64,000 bases of DNA from Rhizobiaceae bacterium (GCA_023953845.1 JAMLJC010000001.1:372001-436000), one strand, 5' to 3'. Shown: positions 7,712-16,559, numbered from the stretch's first letter. Made by a program: numbers and translations. The notes: a model not told the origin generated them from the sequence alone.

Positions 7712-8461
7712 ATGAAAATCCTTGTCCCGGTGAAGCGGGTTGTTGACTACAACGTTAAGATCCGTGTGAAGGGCGACGGGTCTGGTGTCGAGCTGGCGAA
7801 TGTGAAGATGTCGATGAACCCGTTCGACGAGATCGCGGTTGAGGAGGCGATCCGTCTGAAGGAAGCGGGCAAGGCGGATGAGATCGTGGTTGTGTCGGTC
7901 GGTCCTGCGCAGGCGGCCGAGACGCTGCGCACCGCGCTTGCGATGGGCGCGGACCGGGCGATCCTGGTGAAGGTTGACGGCGAGGTCGAGCCGCTGGGCG
8001 TTGCCAAGGTGCTGAAGGGCGTGGCGGAAGCCGAGCAGCCGGGTCTGGTGATCCTGGGCAAGCAGGCGATCGACGACGACGCCAACCAGACCGGCCAGAT
8101 GGTTGCGGCGCTGCTCGGCTGGGGCCAGGCGACGTTTGCCTCGAAGGTCGAGATCGACGGCGGCAAGGCGAAGGTGACGCGCGAGGTCGATGGCGGCCTG
8201 CAGACGGTGGAGCTGAAGCTGCCGGCGATCGTGACGACGGACCTGCGGCTGAACCAGCCGCGCTATGCGTCGCTGCCGAACATCATGAAGGCGAAGAAGA
8301 AGCCGCTCGACGAGAAGGCGCCGGCCGATTTCGGCGCGGATGTGTCGCCGCGTCTAAAGGTTCTGAAGACGGAGGAGCCGGGCGGCCGCAAGGCGGGCGT
8401 CAAGGTGGGCTCGGTCGCCGAACTGGTCGACAAGCTGAAGAACGAGGCAGGAGTGCTGTGA
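7712..8461 (+). CDS. etfB: Electron transfer flavoprotein subunit beta
   Basis: 249 residues, full length for group I ETF beta. It starts MKILVPVKRVVDYNVK, has the family motif MNPFDEIAVEEAIRL near residue 35, VVSVGPAQAAETLRTALAMG for AMP binding, and DLRLNQPRYASLPNIMKAKKKP, the recognition-loop region used by partner dehydrogenases. With EtfA it passes electrons from acyl-CoA and other flavin dehydrogenases to ETF-ubiquinone oxidoreductase. etfA follows after 105 bp on the same strand. A 3-hydroxybutyryl-CoA dehydrogenase follows further on, consistent with beta-oxidation. Confidence 0.97.
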   Translation: MKILVPVKRVVDYNVKIRVKGDGSGVELANVKMSMNPFDEIAVEEAIRLKEAGKADEIVVVSVGPAQAAETLRTALAMGADRAILVKVDGEVEPLGVAKVLKGVAEAEQPGLVILGKQAIDDDANQTGQMVAALLGWGQATFASKVEIDGGKAKVTREVDGGLQTVELKLPAIVTTDLRLNQPRYASLPNIMKAKKKPLDEKAPADFGADVSPRLKVLKTEEPGGRKAGVKVGSVAELVDKLKNEAGVL

Positions 8462-8462
8462 T

Positions 8463-8526
8463 CGGTGAACGGTGAGCCGTGAACGGAAGGCTCGACGCCC
8501 TCTGTTCACGGTTCACCGTTCGCTGC
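8463..8526. repeat. GTGAACG heptad repeat with inverted arms, between etfB and etfA
   Basis: Heptads related to GTGAACG run in tandem (GTGAACG, GTGAGCC, GTGAACG), then in inverse orientation (GTTCACG, GTTCACC). CGGTGAAC at 8463-8470 pairs with GTTCACCG at 8511-8518, and CCGTGAAC at 8477-8484 with GTTCACGG at 8504-8511, so the transcript could fold into a hairpin. A related copy lies at 40954-40990. No U tract follows, so it is not an obvious terminator. Confidence 0.7.
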
Positions 8527-8566
8527 TCGCCCTCTGATGACTGTTTATCGAAGGAACGTATGCACT

Positions 8567-9496
8567 ATGGCAATTCTGCTTATCGCCGAACATGACAATG
8601 TCTCGCTGTCGGACCAGACGGCCAAGGCGCTGACGGCAGCAACGAAGATCGGCTCCGACGTCGACGTTCTGGTGGCCGGCAAGGGCGCCAAGGCGGCGGC
8701 CGACGCGGCTGCGAAGCTGACCGGGGTGCGCAAGGTCCTGCTGGCCGAGTCCGACGCTCTCGCCGAGCGGCTGGCCGAGCCTCTGGCGGCGACGGTCGTC
8801 TCGCTCGCCGGCAACTATGATGCCATCGTGGCGGCGGCGACCGCCGCCGGCAAGAACGTCATGCCGCGCGTGGCCGCCCTGCTCGACGTGATGCAGGTGT
8901 CGGAGATCATCGAGGTGGTGTCGCCCGACACGTTCAAGCGTCCGATCTATGCCGGCAACGCCATCCAGACGGTGCAGTCGGGCGACAAGGTGAAGGTCAT
9001 CACGGTGCGCACGGCCTCCTTCCAGTCGGCGGCCGAGGGCGGCTCGGCTTCGGTGGAGACGGTTTCGGCCGCGAGCGATCCGGCGCTGTCCTCCTTCGTG
9101 GAGAATCGCCTGTCGGAGAACGACCGTCCGGAACTGACCTCGGCCAGGATCATCATCTCGGGCGGCCGGGCGCTGGGTTCGTCCGAGAAGTTCCAGGAGG
9201 TCATTCTGCCCGTCGCCGACAAGCTGGGTGCGGCCGTCGGCGCCTCCCGCGCTGCGGTCGACGCCGGCTATGCGCCGAACGACTGGCAGGTCGGCCAGAC
9301 CGGCAAGGTGGTGGCGCCGCAGCTCTACATCGCCGTCGGCATCTCCGGAGCCATCCAGCATCTGGCCGGCATGAAGGATAGCAAGGTCATCGTCGCCATC
9401 AACAAGGACGAGGAAGCCCCCATCTTCCAGGTCGCAGACTACGGCATCGTCGGTGACCTCTTCACAATCCTGCCAGAACTCGAAAAGGCGCTGTGA
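8567..9496 (+). CDS. etfA: Electron transfer flavoprotein subunit alpha
   Basis: 309 residues from the ATG at 8567 (MAILLIAEHDN). An upstream in-frame ATG at 8537 adds ten non-conserved residues next to the repeat. The C-terminal FAD domain carries the ETF-alpha signature: ISGGRALGS near residue 200, VGQTGKVVAPQLYIAVGISG, IQHLAGMKDSKVIVAINKD, and ADYGIVGDL at the end. It forms the heterodimer with EtfB and binds FAD. A strong terminator closes the operon 27 bp after the stop. Confidence 0.97.
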   Translation: MAILLIAEHDNVSLSDQTAKALTAATKIGSDVDVLVAGKGAKAAADAAAKLTGVRKVLLAESDALAERLAEPLAATVVSLAGNYDAIVAAATAAGKNVMPRVAALLDVMQVSEIIEVVSPDTFKRPIYAGNAIQTVQSGDKVKVITVRTASFQSAAEGGSASVETVSAASDPALSSFVENRLSENDRPELTSARIIISGGRALGSSEKFQEVILPVADKLGAAVGASRAAVDAGYAPNDWQVGQTGKVVAPQLYIAVGISGAIQHLAGMKDSKVIVAINKDEEAPIFQVADYGIVGDLFTILPELEKAL

Positions 9497-9522
9497 GCCT
9501 CTCGATTCCAAAAACGATACCG

Positions 9523-9548
9523 AAAGGGAGGCTCCGGCCTCCCTTTTT
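9523..9548 (+). terminator. Rho-independent terminator after etfA
   Basis: The stem AAAGGGAGGC at 9523-9532 and GCCTCCCTTT at 9537-9546, with a TCCG loop, is followed by a run of five T. This is a canonical intrinsic terminator for etfBA. It also lies just past the stop of the convergent MFS gene and its A-rich arm could serve that strand too. Confidence 0.85.
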
Positions 9549-9557
9549 CGTTGAAGC

Positions 9558-11186
9558 CTATGGAACTTCCGGATTGCCCTTCAGCGGCATGTCGTCCTGC
9601 AACGGCACGGTCTGGCGCTCGATCATGCGATGAACGCGCGGGCGTTCCGGTCCGCGATGCAGCTTCATCAGCCGTTCGGTGACGTCGGCATCGGCCTTGG
9701 TCCGGCGCTGGTTGTGCCGCACATATTCGACCCAGGTCGCGACGTGGTAGCTTTCCGTCCAGATCTCCGGGTTTTCCAGATCGCGCAGCAGCACCCATTG
9801 CCGCGCCCCGTCCCGGATGCGGATGCGGCGGCGGTCGGCCATGGCGGCGAGAAACGCCGGCACATCCTCCTGCGCGATCCGGAAATCCACCATGATCATG
9901 ATCGGGCCGCTCCGGGCCTTGAGATCGAGCATCAGCTGCGGCTCGCTGAACTGGTCGAGAGGCGCCAGATTGAGCGAGCTGAATTCCGGCAACCGATAGC
10001 GCAGGCCCACCAGCGCGGTGACGACGAGCAGCGCACCCGCCGCCATCAGCGCGCCGGGCGTCCCCTGCGCCTCCGCGACCTCGCCCCACAGCCAGCTGCC
10101 GGCCGCCATGCCGCCGAAAGTGGCGGTCTGGTAGAGCGAAAGCGCCCGCCCCACCACCCAGCGCGGCGTGGACAGCTGGACGGTGACGTTGAACAGCGAG
10201 AGCGCCAGCACCCAGCAGGCGCCGGCCGGCAGAAGCAGCAATCCGCTCAGCCATGCCCTGCTGCTCATCGCCAGCAGGATGCAGCTCACCGCGAAGCCGG
10301 CGCTGGCGACCCGGACGATGGTCTCGTTGCTCATCAGCTCGCGCACGCGCGCATTGAGGAAGCCGCCGATGATCGCACCCAGTCCGAAGCAGCCGAGCAG
10401 CACGCCGTAGCTCAGCGCCCCGCCCTTCAGCAGGTTGCTGGCGACGAGCGGCAGCAGCGCGAGGATGGCGATTGCCGCGCAGCCGAAAAGCATGGCGCGG
10501 AAAAGCACGGTGATCAGGTTGGGGGACATGGAAATGTAGCGAAGCCCCGCCCATACCGCGCTGCCGAACTGCTCGCGTGGCAGCTTGTTCTGGGTCGGCT
10601 CGGGCTTCCACCAGACGAGCGCGGCGATAAGCGGAATGTAGCTCGCAGCGTTGATGGCGAAGGCTGTCGCCGCACCGGCCACGGCGACGATGAAGCCGCC
10701 GAGCGCAGGCCCGATGCTGCGCATGAGGTTGAAGCCCATACTGTTCAGCGTGACCGCGCCGGGCAGGTCGTCGCGCGGCACAAGATCGCCCACGGACGCC
10801 TGCCATGACGGATTGTTGAGCGCCGTGCCGCAGCCGATCGCAAAGGTGAAGCCGAGCAGCAGCCAGGGCGTTAACCAATCCTGAAAGGCGAACAGCACCA
10901 GAAGGCAGGAGGCGATCATCATCAGCCCCTGCGCCGCGAGCATCACGCGGCGACGGTCGAAATTGTCTGCCAGCGCACCGGATGCGAGCGAAAAGAGCAT
11001 GATCGGCAAGGTCGTGGCGCCCTGCACCAGCGCCACCATGCCTTCGGACTGGGCGATCATGGTCATCATCCAGCCGGCGCCGACGCCCTGTATGAGCCCG
11101 CCGAGATTCGACGCTTGCGTCGCGGTCCACAGAATGCGGAAGGTCCGATGCTGGAATGGAGCGAGGGTCGACGCTCTTTGCGGCAC
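9558..11186 (-). CDS. MFS transporter, MFS_3 (transmembrane secretion effector) family
   Basis: 542 residues with a GTG start at 11184-11186. The first 400 residues are a 12-helix major facilitator with the loop 2-3 motif GALADNFDRRRVM, similar to EntS-type exporters of siderophores and macrolides. The last 120 residues are soluble. They begin GPIMIMVDFRIAQEDVPAFL and contain WVLLRDLENPEIWTESYHV, like an antibiotic-biosynthesis-monooxygenase (ferredoxin-like) fold. That tail is found in many MFS_3 proteins. The substrate is unknown. The gene sits on the opposite strand between etfA and the hydroxyacyl-CoA dehydrogenase, genes that I expect to be adjacent in relatives. Confidence 0.87.
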   Translation of the reverse strand: MPQRASTLAPFQHRTFRILWTATQASNLGGLIQGVGAGWMMTMIAQSEGMVALVQGATTLPIMLFSLASGALADNFDRRRVMLAAQGLMMIASCLLVLFAFQDWLTPWLLLGFTFAIGCGTALNNPSWQASVGDLVPRDDLPGAVTLNSMGFNLMRSIGPALGGFIVAVAGAATAFAINAASYIPLIAALVWWKPEPTQNKLPREQFGSAVWAGLRYISMSPNLITVLFRAMLFGCAAIAILALLPLVASNLLKGGALSYGVLLGCFGLGAIIGGFLNARVRELMSNETIVRVASAGFAVSCILLAMSSRAWLSGLLLLPAGACWVLALSLFNVTVQLSTPRWVVGRALSLYQTATFGGMAAGSWLWGEVAEAQGTPGALMAAGALLVVTALVGLRYRLPEFSSLNLAPLDQFSEPQLMLDLKARSGPIMIMVDFRIAQEDVPAFLAAMADRRRIRIRDGARQWVLLRDLENPEIWTESYHVATWVEYVRHNQRRTKADADVTERLMKLHRGPERPRVHRMIERQTVPLQDDMPLKGNPEVP

Positions 11187-11465
11187 GATAAGGTCTTCCT
11201 CAGGCGCGGCGATGGCCGTGTCGGCATCGTTCAGGACTGAGATAGCGCCACGGGCCTGCGATGCCTATCCCCAACCGCGCGCGATGCGATCGGATGTCGT
11301 CAAGGAACATAAGATGGCCCGTCGTGCAGGTGGCGCAAAATGACGTTTGACTTTTACGCAAGGCGCACAAAAAGTGGCCAGATCGGGGTAGACGAAGTTC
11401 CTGGGCTCTTTTAGGTTGCGCTGCACAATAATGCGGGCGCAGCCGCCCCGACGGGATACGACCAG

Positions 11466-12341
11466 ATGAAGATCGAGACGGTGGGCATCATCGGCGCCGG
11501 CCAGATGGGCGGCGGTATCGCGCATGTGACGGCATTGGCCGGCTACAATGTGCTGCTTTTCGACATCGCGCCCGCCAATATCGAAAAGGGCATCGCGACG
11601 ATCAGCGGCAACATGGCCCGTCAGGTTGCCTCCGGAAAGCTGGACGACGCGGTTCGCCAGGCCGCGCTCGCCCGCATCAGCGGCGCGAACGAAATGGCCG
11701 GCCTCGCCGAGGCCGATCTCGTCATCGAGGCGGCGACCGAAGACGAAACCGTCAAGCGCAAGATCTACGCGCAGCTCTGCCCGCAGTTGAATCCGGAAGC
11801 CATTCTCGCCACCAACACCTCGTCGATCTCGATCACGCGGCTCGCCGCGCAGACCGACCGGCCGGAGCGCTTCATCGGCATCCACTTCATGAATCCGGTT
11901 CCGGTGATGAAGCTGGTCGAGCTGGTGCGCGGCATCGCCACCGAGGACATGACCTTCGAGACGGCCAAGGGCTTCGTTAAGAGCCTCGACAAGACGATCA
12001 CCGTCGCCGAGGATTTCCCCGCCTTCATCGTCAACCGCATCCTGCTTCCCATGATCAACGAGGCGATCTACACGCTCTACGAGGGCGTCGGCTCGGTGGA
12101 GGCCATCGACACGGCGATGAAGCTCGGCGCCAACCATCCGATGGGGCCATTGCAGCTCGCCGACTTCATCGGCCTCGACACCTGCCTGTCGATCATGCAG
12201 GTGCTGCATGACGGCCTGTCGGATTCGAAGTACCGCCCCTGCCCGCTGCTGGTGAAATATGTCGAGGCCGGCTGGCTCGGCCGCAAGACCGGCCGCGGCT
12301 TCTACGACTACCGCGGCGAGCATCCCGTCCCGACGCGCTAG
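11466..12341 (+). CDS. 3-hydroxybutyryl-CoA dehydrogenase
   Basis: 291 residues. The Rossmann motif GAGQMGGGIAHV is at residues 10-21. Catalytic His140 and Glu152 are in IHFMNPVPVMKLVELV, and the substrate Ser lies in ATNTSSISIT near 119. GANHPMGPLQLADFIGLD and GRKTGRGFYDY are C-terminal family signatures. The enzyme oxidises (S)-3-hydroxybutyryl-CoA to acetoacetyl-CoA with NAD(P). Such genes are called hbdA, hbd or fadB in different genomes, so no symbol is given. The ATG directly precedes the Rossmann strand. It lies near etfBA, consistent with a short-chain acyl-CoA role. Confidence 0.94.
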   Translation: MKIETVGIIGAGQMGGGIAHVTALAGYNVLLFDIAPANIEKGIATISGNMARQVASGKLDDAVRQAALARISGANEMAGLAEADLVIEAATEDETVKRKIYAQLCPQLNPEAILATNTSSISITRLAAQTDRPERFIGIHFMNPVPVMKLVELVRGIATEDMTFETAKGFVKSLDKTITVAEDFPAFIVNRILLPMINEAIYTLYEGVGSVEAIDTAMKLGANHPMGPLQLADFIGLDTCLSIMQVLHDGLSDSKYRPCPLLVKYVEAGWLGRKTGRGFYDYRGEHPVPTR

Positions 12342-12392
12342 AACCCGAAAGTGGCGCCGGTTTCGGCGCTGCGACACGCGATAAGGATCGCA

Positions 12393-12410
12393 GCGCGCTT
12401 CAAAGCGCGC
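12393..12410. terminator. GC-rich palindrome at the aminotransferase stop codon
   Basis: GCGCGCTT at 12393-12400 and AAGCGCGC at 12403-12410 form a near-perfect palindrome that contains the stop codon of the minus-strand aminotransferase. It lies between two convergent genes. No U run is seen, so termination is only suggested. Confidence 0.25.
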
Positions 12411-13506
12411 GCAGCGTCTTCTCGAAGATAGCCAGCGCATCGGAAAAGCCCTCCGCCTGCGCGCCGAAGCCGACACGCATGTGGTCCGGCATCTCGAAAC
12501 AGTCACCCGGCGCGACAAGCACGCCTGCCGCAGCGAGCCTTTCGCAGAACGGACGGCTGTTACGGCCGTCACGGAACCACGGAAAGCACACCGTGCCGCC
12601 CTCCGGCCTGACCCAGCCGAGCACGTCGGAAACGCGCTCCATCGTCCGGGCGAGAGCCTCGAGATTGGCGGTCGCGACATCCGAAAGGCGATCGAGCACC
12701 GCGCCGCTGTTGATGAGCGCATGCGCCGCGAGCTTTTCCAGCAGGGGCGAACTGCTGATGGTGAAATAACCGCGGGCGTCGACGATCTTCTTCCGGCGTT
12801 CCGGGTCGTGTTCGATCAGCCAGCCGATGCGGAGGCCGGCCAGCGACATCGCCTTCGACATGTCGCCCATGACATTGACGTTCGCGATCGACGCGGCCGT
12901 CTTCTGCGGCGCACCGAAATAGAGCGGATGGTAGACCTCGTCGACGATCAGCGGAATGCCGCGTTCCGCCAGACCGCCCGCGATTGCCTCGATCTCTTCC
13001 CGCGGCGCGACTGAGCCGGACGGATTGTGCGGCGTGTTCACGAGAGCGATCGCCGTCTGCGGATTGGCCGCGGCGACGACGGCATCAGGCGAAGCACGGA
13101 AGCCGCGTTCCCGCGAAAGCGTGTAACGGCGCGTGCCCATGCCCCACGCCCTGGCCATCGCCGGAAACGCCCCGAAAGCGGGACGCGGCAGCAGCACGTT
13201 GCCAAGCGGCTTTGCGGCCAGACAGAAAAGGATCGAGACCGCTTCCGATGCGCCGGTGGTGACGACGACCCAATCCGGATCGACGCCGAGGAACGCGCCA
13301 AGCGCCGCGCGCAATTCGGCCGACCCTTCTGGCGGGGCATAGCCTATCTTCAGGTCGTCCAGCGAAAGGACCTCGTCGCCGATCGCCAGAAGCTCCTTTA
13401 GCGCCCATTTCGGACCGGTGCTGGACGCCAGATTGTAGCGGATCGGCGGCGTCGCGAACTCGTATCTCGCCAGCCAGTGGTCGAGCAGGAAGGGCGGCAG
13501 GTCCAT
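12400..13506 (-). CDS. PLP-dependent class I/II aminotransferase
   Basis: 368 residues, fold type I. VTTGASEAVSILF near 83-95 is the cofactor-binding helix, NTPHNPSG is at 157-164, the pyridine-nitrogen Asp189 is in IVDEVYHPL, the Schiff-base Lys218 is in GDMSKAMSLAGLRIGW, and the substrate carboxylate arginine lies in HMRVGFG near the C-terminus. It resembles the aspartate/aromatic aminotransferase-like group, but the substrate cannot be assigned. It lies downstream of ugpC on the same strand, 85 bp away, and may be read through from the ugp operon. Confidence 0.88.
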   Translation of the reverse strand: MDLPPFLLDHWLARYEFATPPIRYNLASSTGPKWALKELLAIGDEVLSLDDLKIGYAPPEGSAELRAALGAFLGVDPDWVVVTTGASEAVSILFCLAAKPLGNVLLPRPAFGAFPAMARAWGMGTRRYTLSRERGFRASPDAVVAAANPQTAIALVNTPHNPSGSVAPREEIEAIAGGLAERGIPLIVDEVYHPLYFGAPQKTAASIANVNVMGDMSKAMSLAGLRIGWLIEHDPERRKKIVDARGYFTISSSPLLEKLAAHALINSGAVLDRLSDVATANLEALARTMERVSDVLGWVRPEGGTVCFPWFRDGRNSRPFCERLAAAGVLVAPGDCFEMPDHMRVGFGAQAEGFSDALAIFEKTLRAL

Positions 13507-13590
13507 ATCCGCGGCTCCGGTCTATCTGTCGGCTTCAGGAGATCGGCAAGGCCAATCCGCGTCGAGAGCCAGAGGGTTTCGCACGCTGGC

Positions 13591-14616
13591 TCAGCCGAGC
13601 CGCTTGCCGGCCTTGTCGAACCAGTGCAGCTTTTCGGGCGAGGCAGCGATCGTCAGGCGATCGCCGACGCTGACGCCCGAACGTCCCGCCACCCGCACGA
13701 CCAGCTTCTGGCCATCCGCGGAGCAATAGAGAAAGCTCTCAGCTCCGACGGGTTCGACGGCTTCGACCGCTGCCGTCAGCGTCAGGACGCCCTCGCCCGC
13801 CGGCGCTCCAATGACGACGTCCTCCGGCCGGAAGCCCAGCGTCGCCGCTCCGTCCGGCGCTGCCGGCTGGCCCCCGCCACCGGCAGGCAGCATGTTCATA
13901 GGCGGCGCGCCGATGAAACTGGCGACAAAGGTCGAGGCCGGCTTCTCGTAGATGTCCAGCGGCGCGCCGGCCTGCTCGACCACGCCGGCATTCATCACCA
14001 CCAGCGTGTCGGCCAGCGTCATCGCCTCGAGCTGGTCGTGGGTCACATAGACCGACGTGACGCCGAGCGAACGCTGCAGGTTCTTGATCTCCACGCGCAT
14101 CTGGCCGCGCAGCTTGGCGTCGAGGTTGGACAGCGGCTCGTCGAAGAGGAACACCTTCGGCTTGCGCACGATGGCGCGGCCCATGGCGACGCGCTGGCGC
14201 TGCCCGCCGGACAGTTCGCGCGGCCGGCGTTCCAAGAGGTGCGACAACTCCAGCGTCCCGGCCGCCTCGCGCACGCGCCGGTCGATCTCATCCTTCGGCG
14301 TGCCGCGGTTGCGCAGCCCGTAGGCCATGTTGTCGTAGACCTTCATATGCGGATAGAGCGCATAGTTCTGGAACACCATGGCGATGTCGCGCTCGGCCGG
14401 GCCGATCTCGTTCACAACCTTGCCGTCGATGGAGACCGTGCCGCCGGTGATCGTCTCCAGCCCCGCGATCATGCGCAGCAGCGTCGACTTCCCGCAGCCC
14501 GACGGCCCCACCAGCACGCAGAGCGCGCCATCGGGAATGGCGATGGAGACGCCCTTCACAGCCTCGACATTGCCGGCATAGACTTTTCGGACGTCCTTCA
14601 GGTCGACTGTCGCCAC
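13591..14616 (-). CDS. ugpC: sn-Glycerol-3-phosphate ABC importer, ATP-binding protein
   Basis: 341 residues from a GTG at 14614-14616 (VATVDLKDVRKVYAGN). Walker A GPSGCGKST is near 37-45, the Q-loop is in MVFQNYALYPHM, the signature LSGGQRQRVAMGRA and Walker B VFLFDEPLSNLD follow, and a C-terminal OB-type MalK/UgpC regulatory domain runs from about 240 (GFRPEDVVIGAP). It powers import of glycerol-3-phosphate and glycerophosphodiesters through UgpA/UgpE. The gene starts 4 bp after the ugpE stop, so the two are translationally close. It is the last gene of ugpBAEC. Confidence 0.92.
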   Translation of the reverse strand: MATVDLKDVRKVYAGNVEAVKGVSIAIPDGALCVLVGPSGCGKSTLLRMIAGLETITGGTVSIDGKVVNEIGPAERDIAMVFQNYALYPHMKVYDNMAYGLRNRGTPKDEIDRRVREAAGTLELSHLLERRPRELSGGQRQRVAMGRAIVRKPKVFLFDEPLSNLDAKLRGQMRVEIKNLQRSLGVTSVYVTHDQLEAMTLADTLVVMNAGVVEQAGAPLDIYEKPASTFVASFIGAPPMNMLPAGGGGQPAAPDGAATLGFRPEDVVIGAPAGEGVLTLTAAVEAVEPVGAESFLYCSADGQKLVVRVAGRSGVSVGDRLTIAASPEKLHWFDKAGKRLG

Positions 14617-14620
14617 GCAG

Positions 14621-15469
14621 TCACTTCTCCGTTTCGATCAGGCCGCGCACGAACCAGCGCTGCATGAAGACCACGACAAGGATTGGCGGCACGATGGCCA
14701 GCATCGCCGTGACCATGACGAGATGCCATTGCGTGTCGGCATCGGCGAAGGACACCATCTTCTTCAGGCCGATGACGATTGTGTTCATGTCGTTGCGGTT
14801 GGTCATCAAGAGCGGCCAGAGATATTGCGTCCAGCCGTAGATGAAGAGAATGACGAACAACGCCGCTATGTTGGCGCGCGACAGCGGCAGCAGGATATCC
14901 TTGAAGAAACGCCACGGGCCGGCGCCGTCTATGCGCGCCGCCTCGACCAGCTCGCCGGGGATGGTGAGGAAGAACTGACGGAAGAGCAGCGTCGCGGTGG
15001 CCGACGCCATCAGCGGAAGCGTAAGGCCCGTATAGGTGTCGATCAGGCCGAGATCGACCATCACCTTGTAGGTCGGCATGATGCGGACCTCGACCGGCAG
15101 CATCAGCGTAATGAAGATCAGCCAGAAGAAGGTCATCCTGAGCGGGAAGCGGAAGAAGACGATCGCATAGGCGGACAGGATCGAGATGACGATCTTGCCG
15201 ATGGCGATCGCCAGCGCCATGACGGTCGTGTTGAAGAGCAGCGTCCAGACATTGACGCCGCCGATGCGGCCGATGCCGCCGAACAGCGCCTCGTAGTAGT
15301 TGGTGAAGAATTCCGGCCCCGGCAGCAGCGGCAGCGGCGGCCGCAGAATCGTCTGCAGCGTGTGGGTCGAGGCGACGAAGGTGTAATAGATCGGGAACGC
15401 CACGATCAGCATGCCGAGGATCAGCACGATGTGGGCGATCACGCCGCGTGTGCGCGAGAGGCCGATCAT
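14621..15469 (-). CDS. ugpE: sn-Glycerol-3-phosphate ABC importer, permease
   Basis: 282 residues from the ATG at 15469 (MIGLSRTRG). In-frame extension upstream runs into the mosaic repeat and is rejected. Six transmembrane helices are present, and the EAA loop reads EAARIDGAGPWRFFKDILLPLSR near residue 190, where it docks on UgpC. The periplasmic loop after helix 1 (YYTFVASTHTLQTILRP) fits the UgpE/MalG group. It pairs with UgpA. The separation from ugpA by a 180-bp repeat-containing gap is unusual for this operon. Confidence 0.92.
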   Translation of the reverse strand: MIGLSRTRGVIAHIVLILGMLIVAFPIYYTFVASTHTLQTILRPPLPLLPGPEFFTNYYEALFGGIGRIGGVNVWTLLFNTTVMALAIAIGKIVISILSAYAIVFFRFPLRMTFFWLIFITLMLPVEVRIMPTYKVMVDLGLIDTYTGLTLPLMASATATLLFRQFFLTIPGELVEAARIDGAGPWRFFKDILLPLSRANIAALFVILFIYGWTQYLWPLLMTNRNDMNTIVIGLKKMVSFADADTQWHLVMVTAMLAIVPPILVVVFMQRWFVRGLIETEK

Positions 15470-15478
15470 GAAAGCGCA

Positions 15479-15636
15479 CCCCTCCCTTCTCCCCTTGTGG
15501 GAGAAGGTGGATCGGCGCGTAGCGCCGAGACGGATGAGGTGTGTTGGACGGAGTGCCGACGTCTCATTTCTTCCAGCACCCCTCATCCGCCTTCGCTTCG
15601 CTCAGGCACCTTCTCCCACAAGGGGAGAAGGAAGAG
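15479..15636. repeat. Rhizobial intergenic mosaic (RIME-like) palindromic repeat within the ugp operon
   Basis: Two inverted copies of a unit face each other. The left copy (about 15483-15541) contains CTTCTCCCCTTGTGGGAGAA and then CGGATGAGGTG; the right copy (about 15578-15631) contains CCCCTCATCCGCC and then CACCTTCTCCCACAAGGGG. The CTCATCCG...CTTCTCCCC architecture is the common rhizobial dispersed element described as RIME. The element fills the ugpA-ugpE gap and would form large stem-loops in the operon mRNA. Confidence 0.8.
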
Positions 15637-15648
15637 GCTGCAAAGCCC

Positions 15649-16533
15649 TCACCCATAATGCACCTTCTTCTCCACGTAGCGGAATTGAATGGCGGTGAGG
15701 GCGATGACGATCACCATGAGGATGACCGACTGCGCGGCCGAATCGCCGAGGAGCTGGTTCAGCGCGCCGTCGCTATAGACCTTGTAGACCAGCGTCTCCG
15801 TCGCCTTGCCCGGCCCGCCGCCGGTGACGGCATGAATGATGCCGAACGTGTCGAAGAAGGCGTAGGTCGTGTTGATGACCAGCAGGAAGAAGGTGGTGGG
15901 CGCCAGCAGCGGGAAGACGATCGTCCAGAAGCGCTTGGTCTCTCCAGCCCCGTCGATCGCGGCGGCCTCGATCAGCGTCTTCGGGATCGCCTGCAAGCCG
16001 GCGACGAAGAACAGGAAATTGTAACTGATCTGCTTCCACGCAGCGGCGGCCACGACGAGGATCATGGCCTGGTTGCCGTTGAGCAGCGGGTCCCATGGGA
16101 TGCCCAGCCAACGAAGGCCGATGGCGAGGCTGCCGATGGAAGGATTGAACAGGAACAGCCAGAGCATGCCGGCGATCGCCGGCGCCACCGCGTAAGGCCA
16201 GATCAGCAGCGTGCGGTAAAAGCCTTTGGCACGGATGACGCGGTCGGCCATCACGGCCAAGAGCAGCGCCAGCGCCATTGCCACGAAAGCCGTGGATACC
16301 GAGAAGATGACGGTCACCTTGACCGAATTGAGGTAGTTGGGGTCCGACAGCACCTTCTCGAAATTGTCGAACCAGACGAAGCGCGATCTCAGCCCGAACG
16401 GATCTTCCTTCAGCATTGACTGGCGCAGCGCCTGGCTGGCCGGCCAGTAGAAGAACACCAGCGTGATGGCGAGTTGCGGCGCCAGCAGGAGGTAGGGCAG
16501 GAGCTTGTTGGGAAAGACGACGCGTGGCGACAA
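15649..16533 (-). CDS. ugpA: sn-Glycerol-3-phosphate ABC importer, permease
   Basis: 294 residues with a TTG start at 16531-16533 and AGGA eight bases upstream. Six helices are present, and the EAA motif reads EAAAIDGAGETKRFWTIVFPLLAP near residue 205. KLLPYLLLAPQLAITLVFFYWPA is the classical first helix, and the loop QSMLKEDPFGLRSRFVWFDNF matches UgpA. It forms the membrane channel with UgpE. It follows ugpB after a stable hairpin, the usual device that gives more binding protein than permease. Confidence 0.93.
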   Translation of the reverse strand: MSPRVVFPNKLLPYLLLAPQLAITLVFFYWPASQALRQSMLKEDPFGLRSRFVWFDNFEKVLSDPNYLNSVKVTVIFSVSTAFVAMALALLLAVMADRVIRAKGFYRTLLIWPYAVAPAIAGMLWLFLFNPSIGSLAIGLRWLGIPWDPLLNGNQAMILVVAAAAWKQISYNFLFFVAGLQAIPKTLIEAAAIDGAGETKRFWTIVFPLLAPTTFFLLVINTTYAFFDTFGIIHAVTGGGPGKATETLVYKVYSDGALNQLLGDSAAQSVILMVIVIALTAIQFRYVEKKVHYG

Positions 16534-16559
16534 GCAGTTGTCCTATCGTCAGATGGGGT

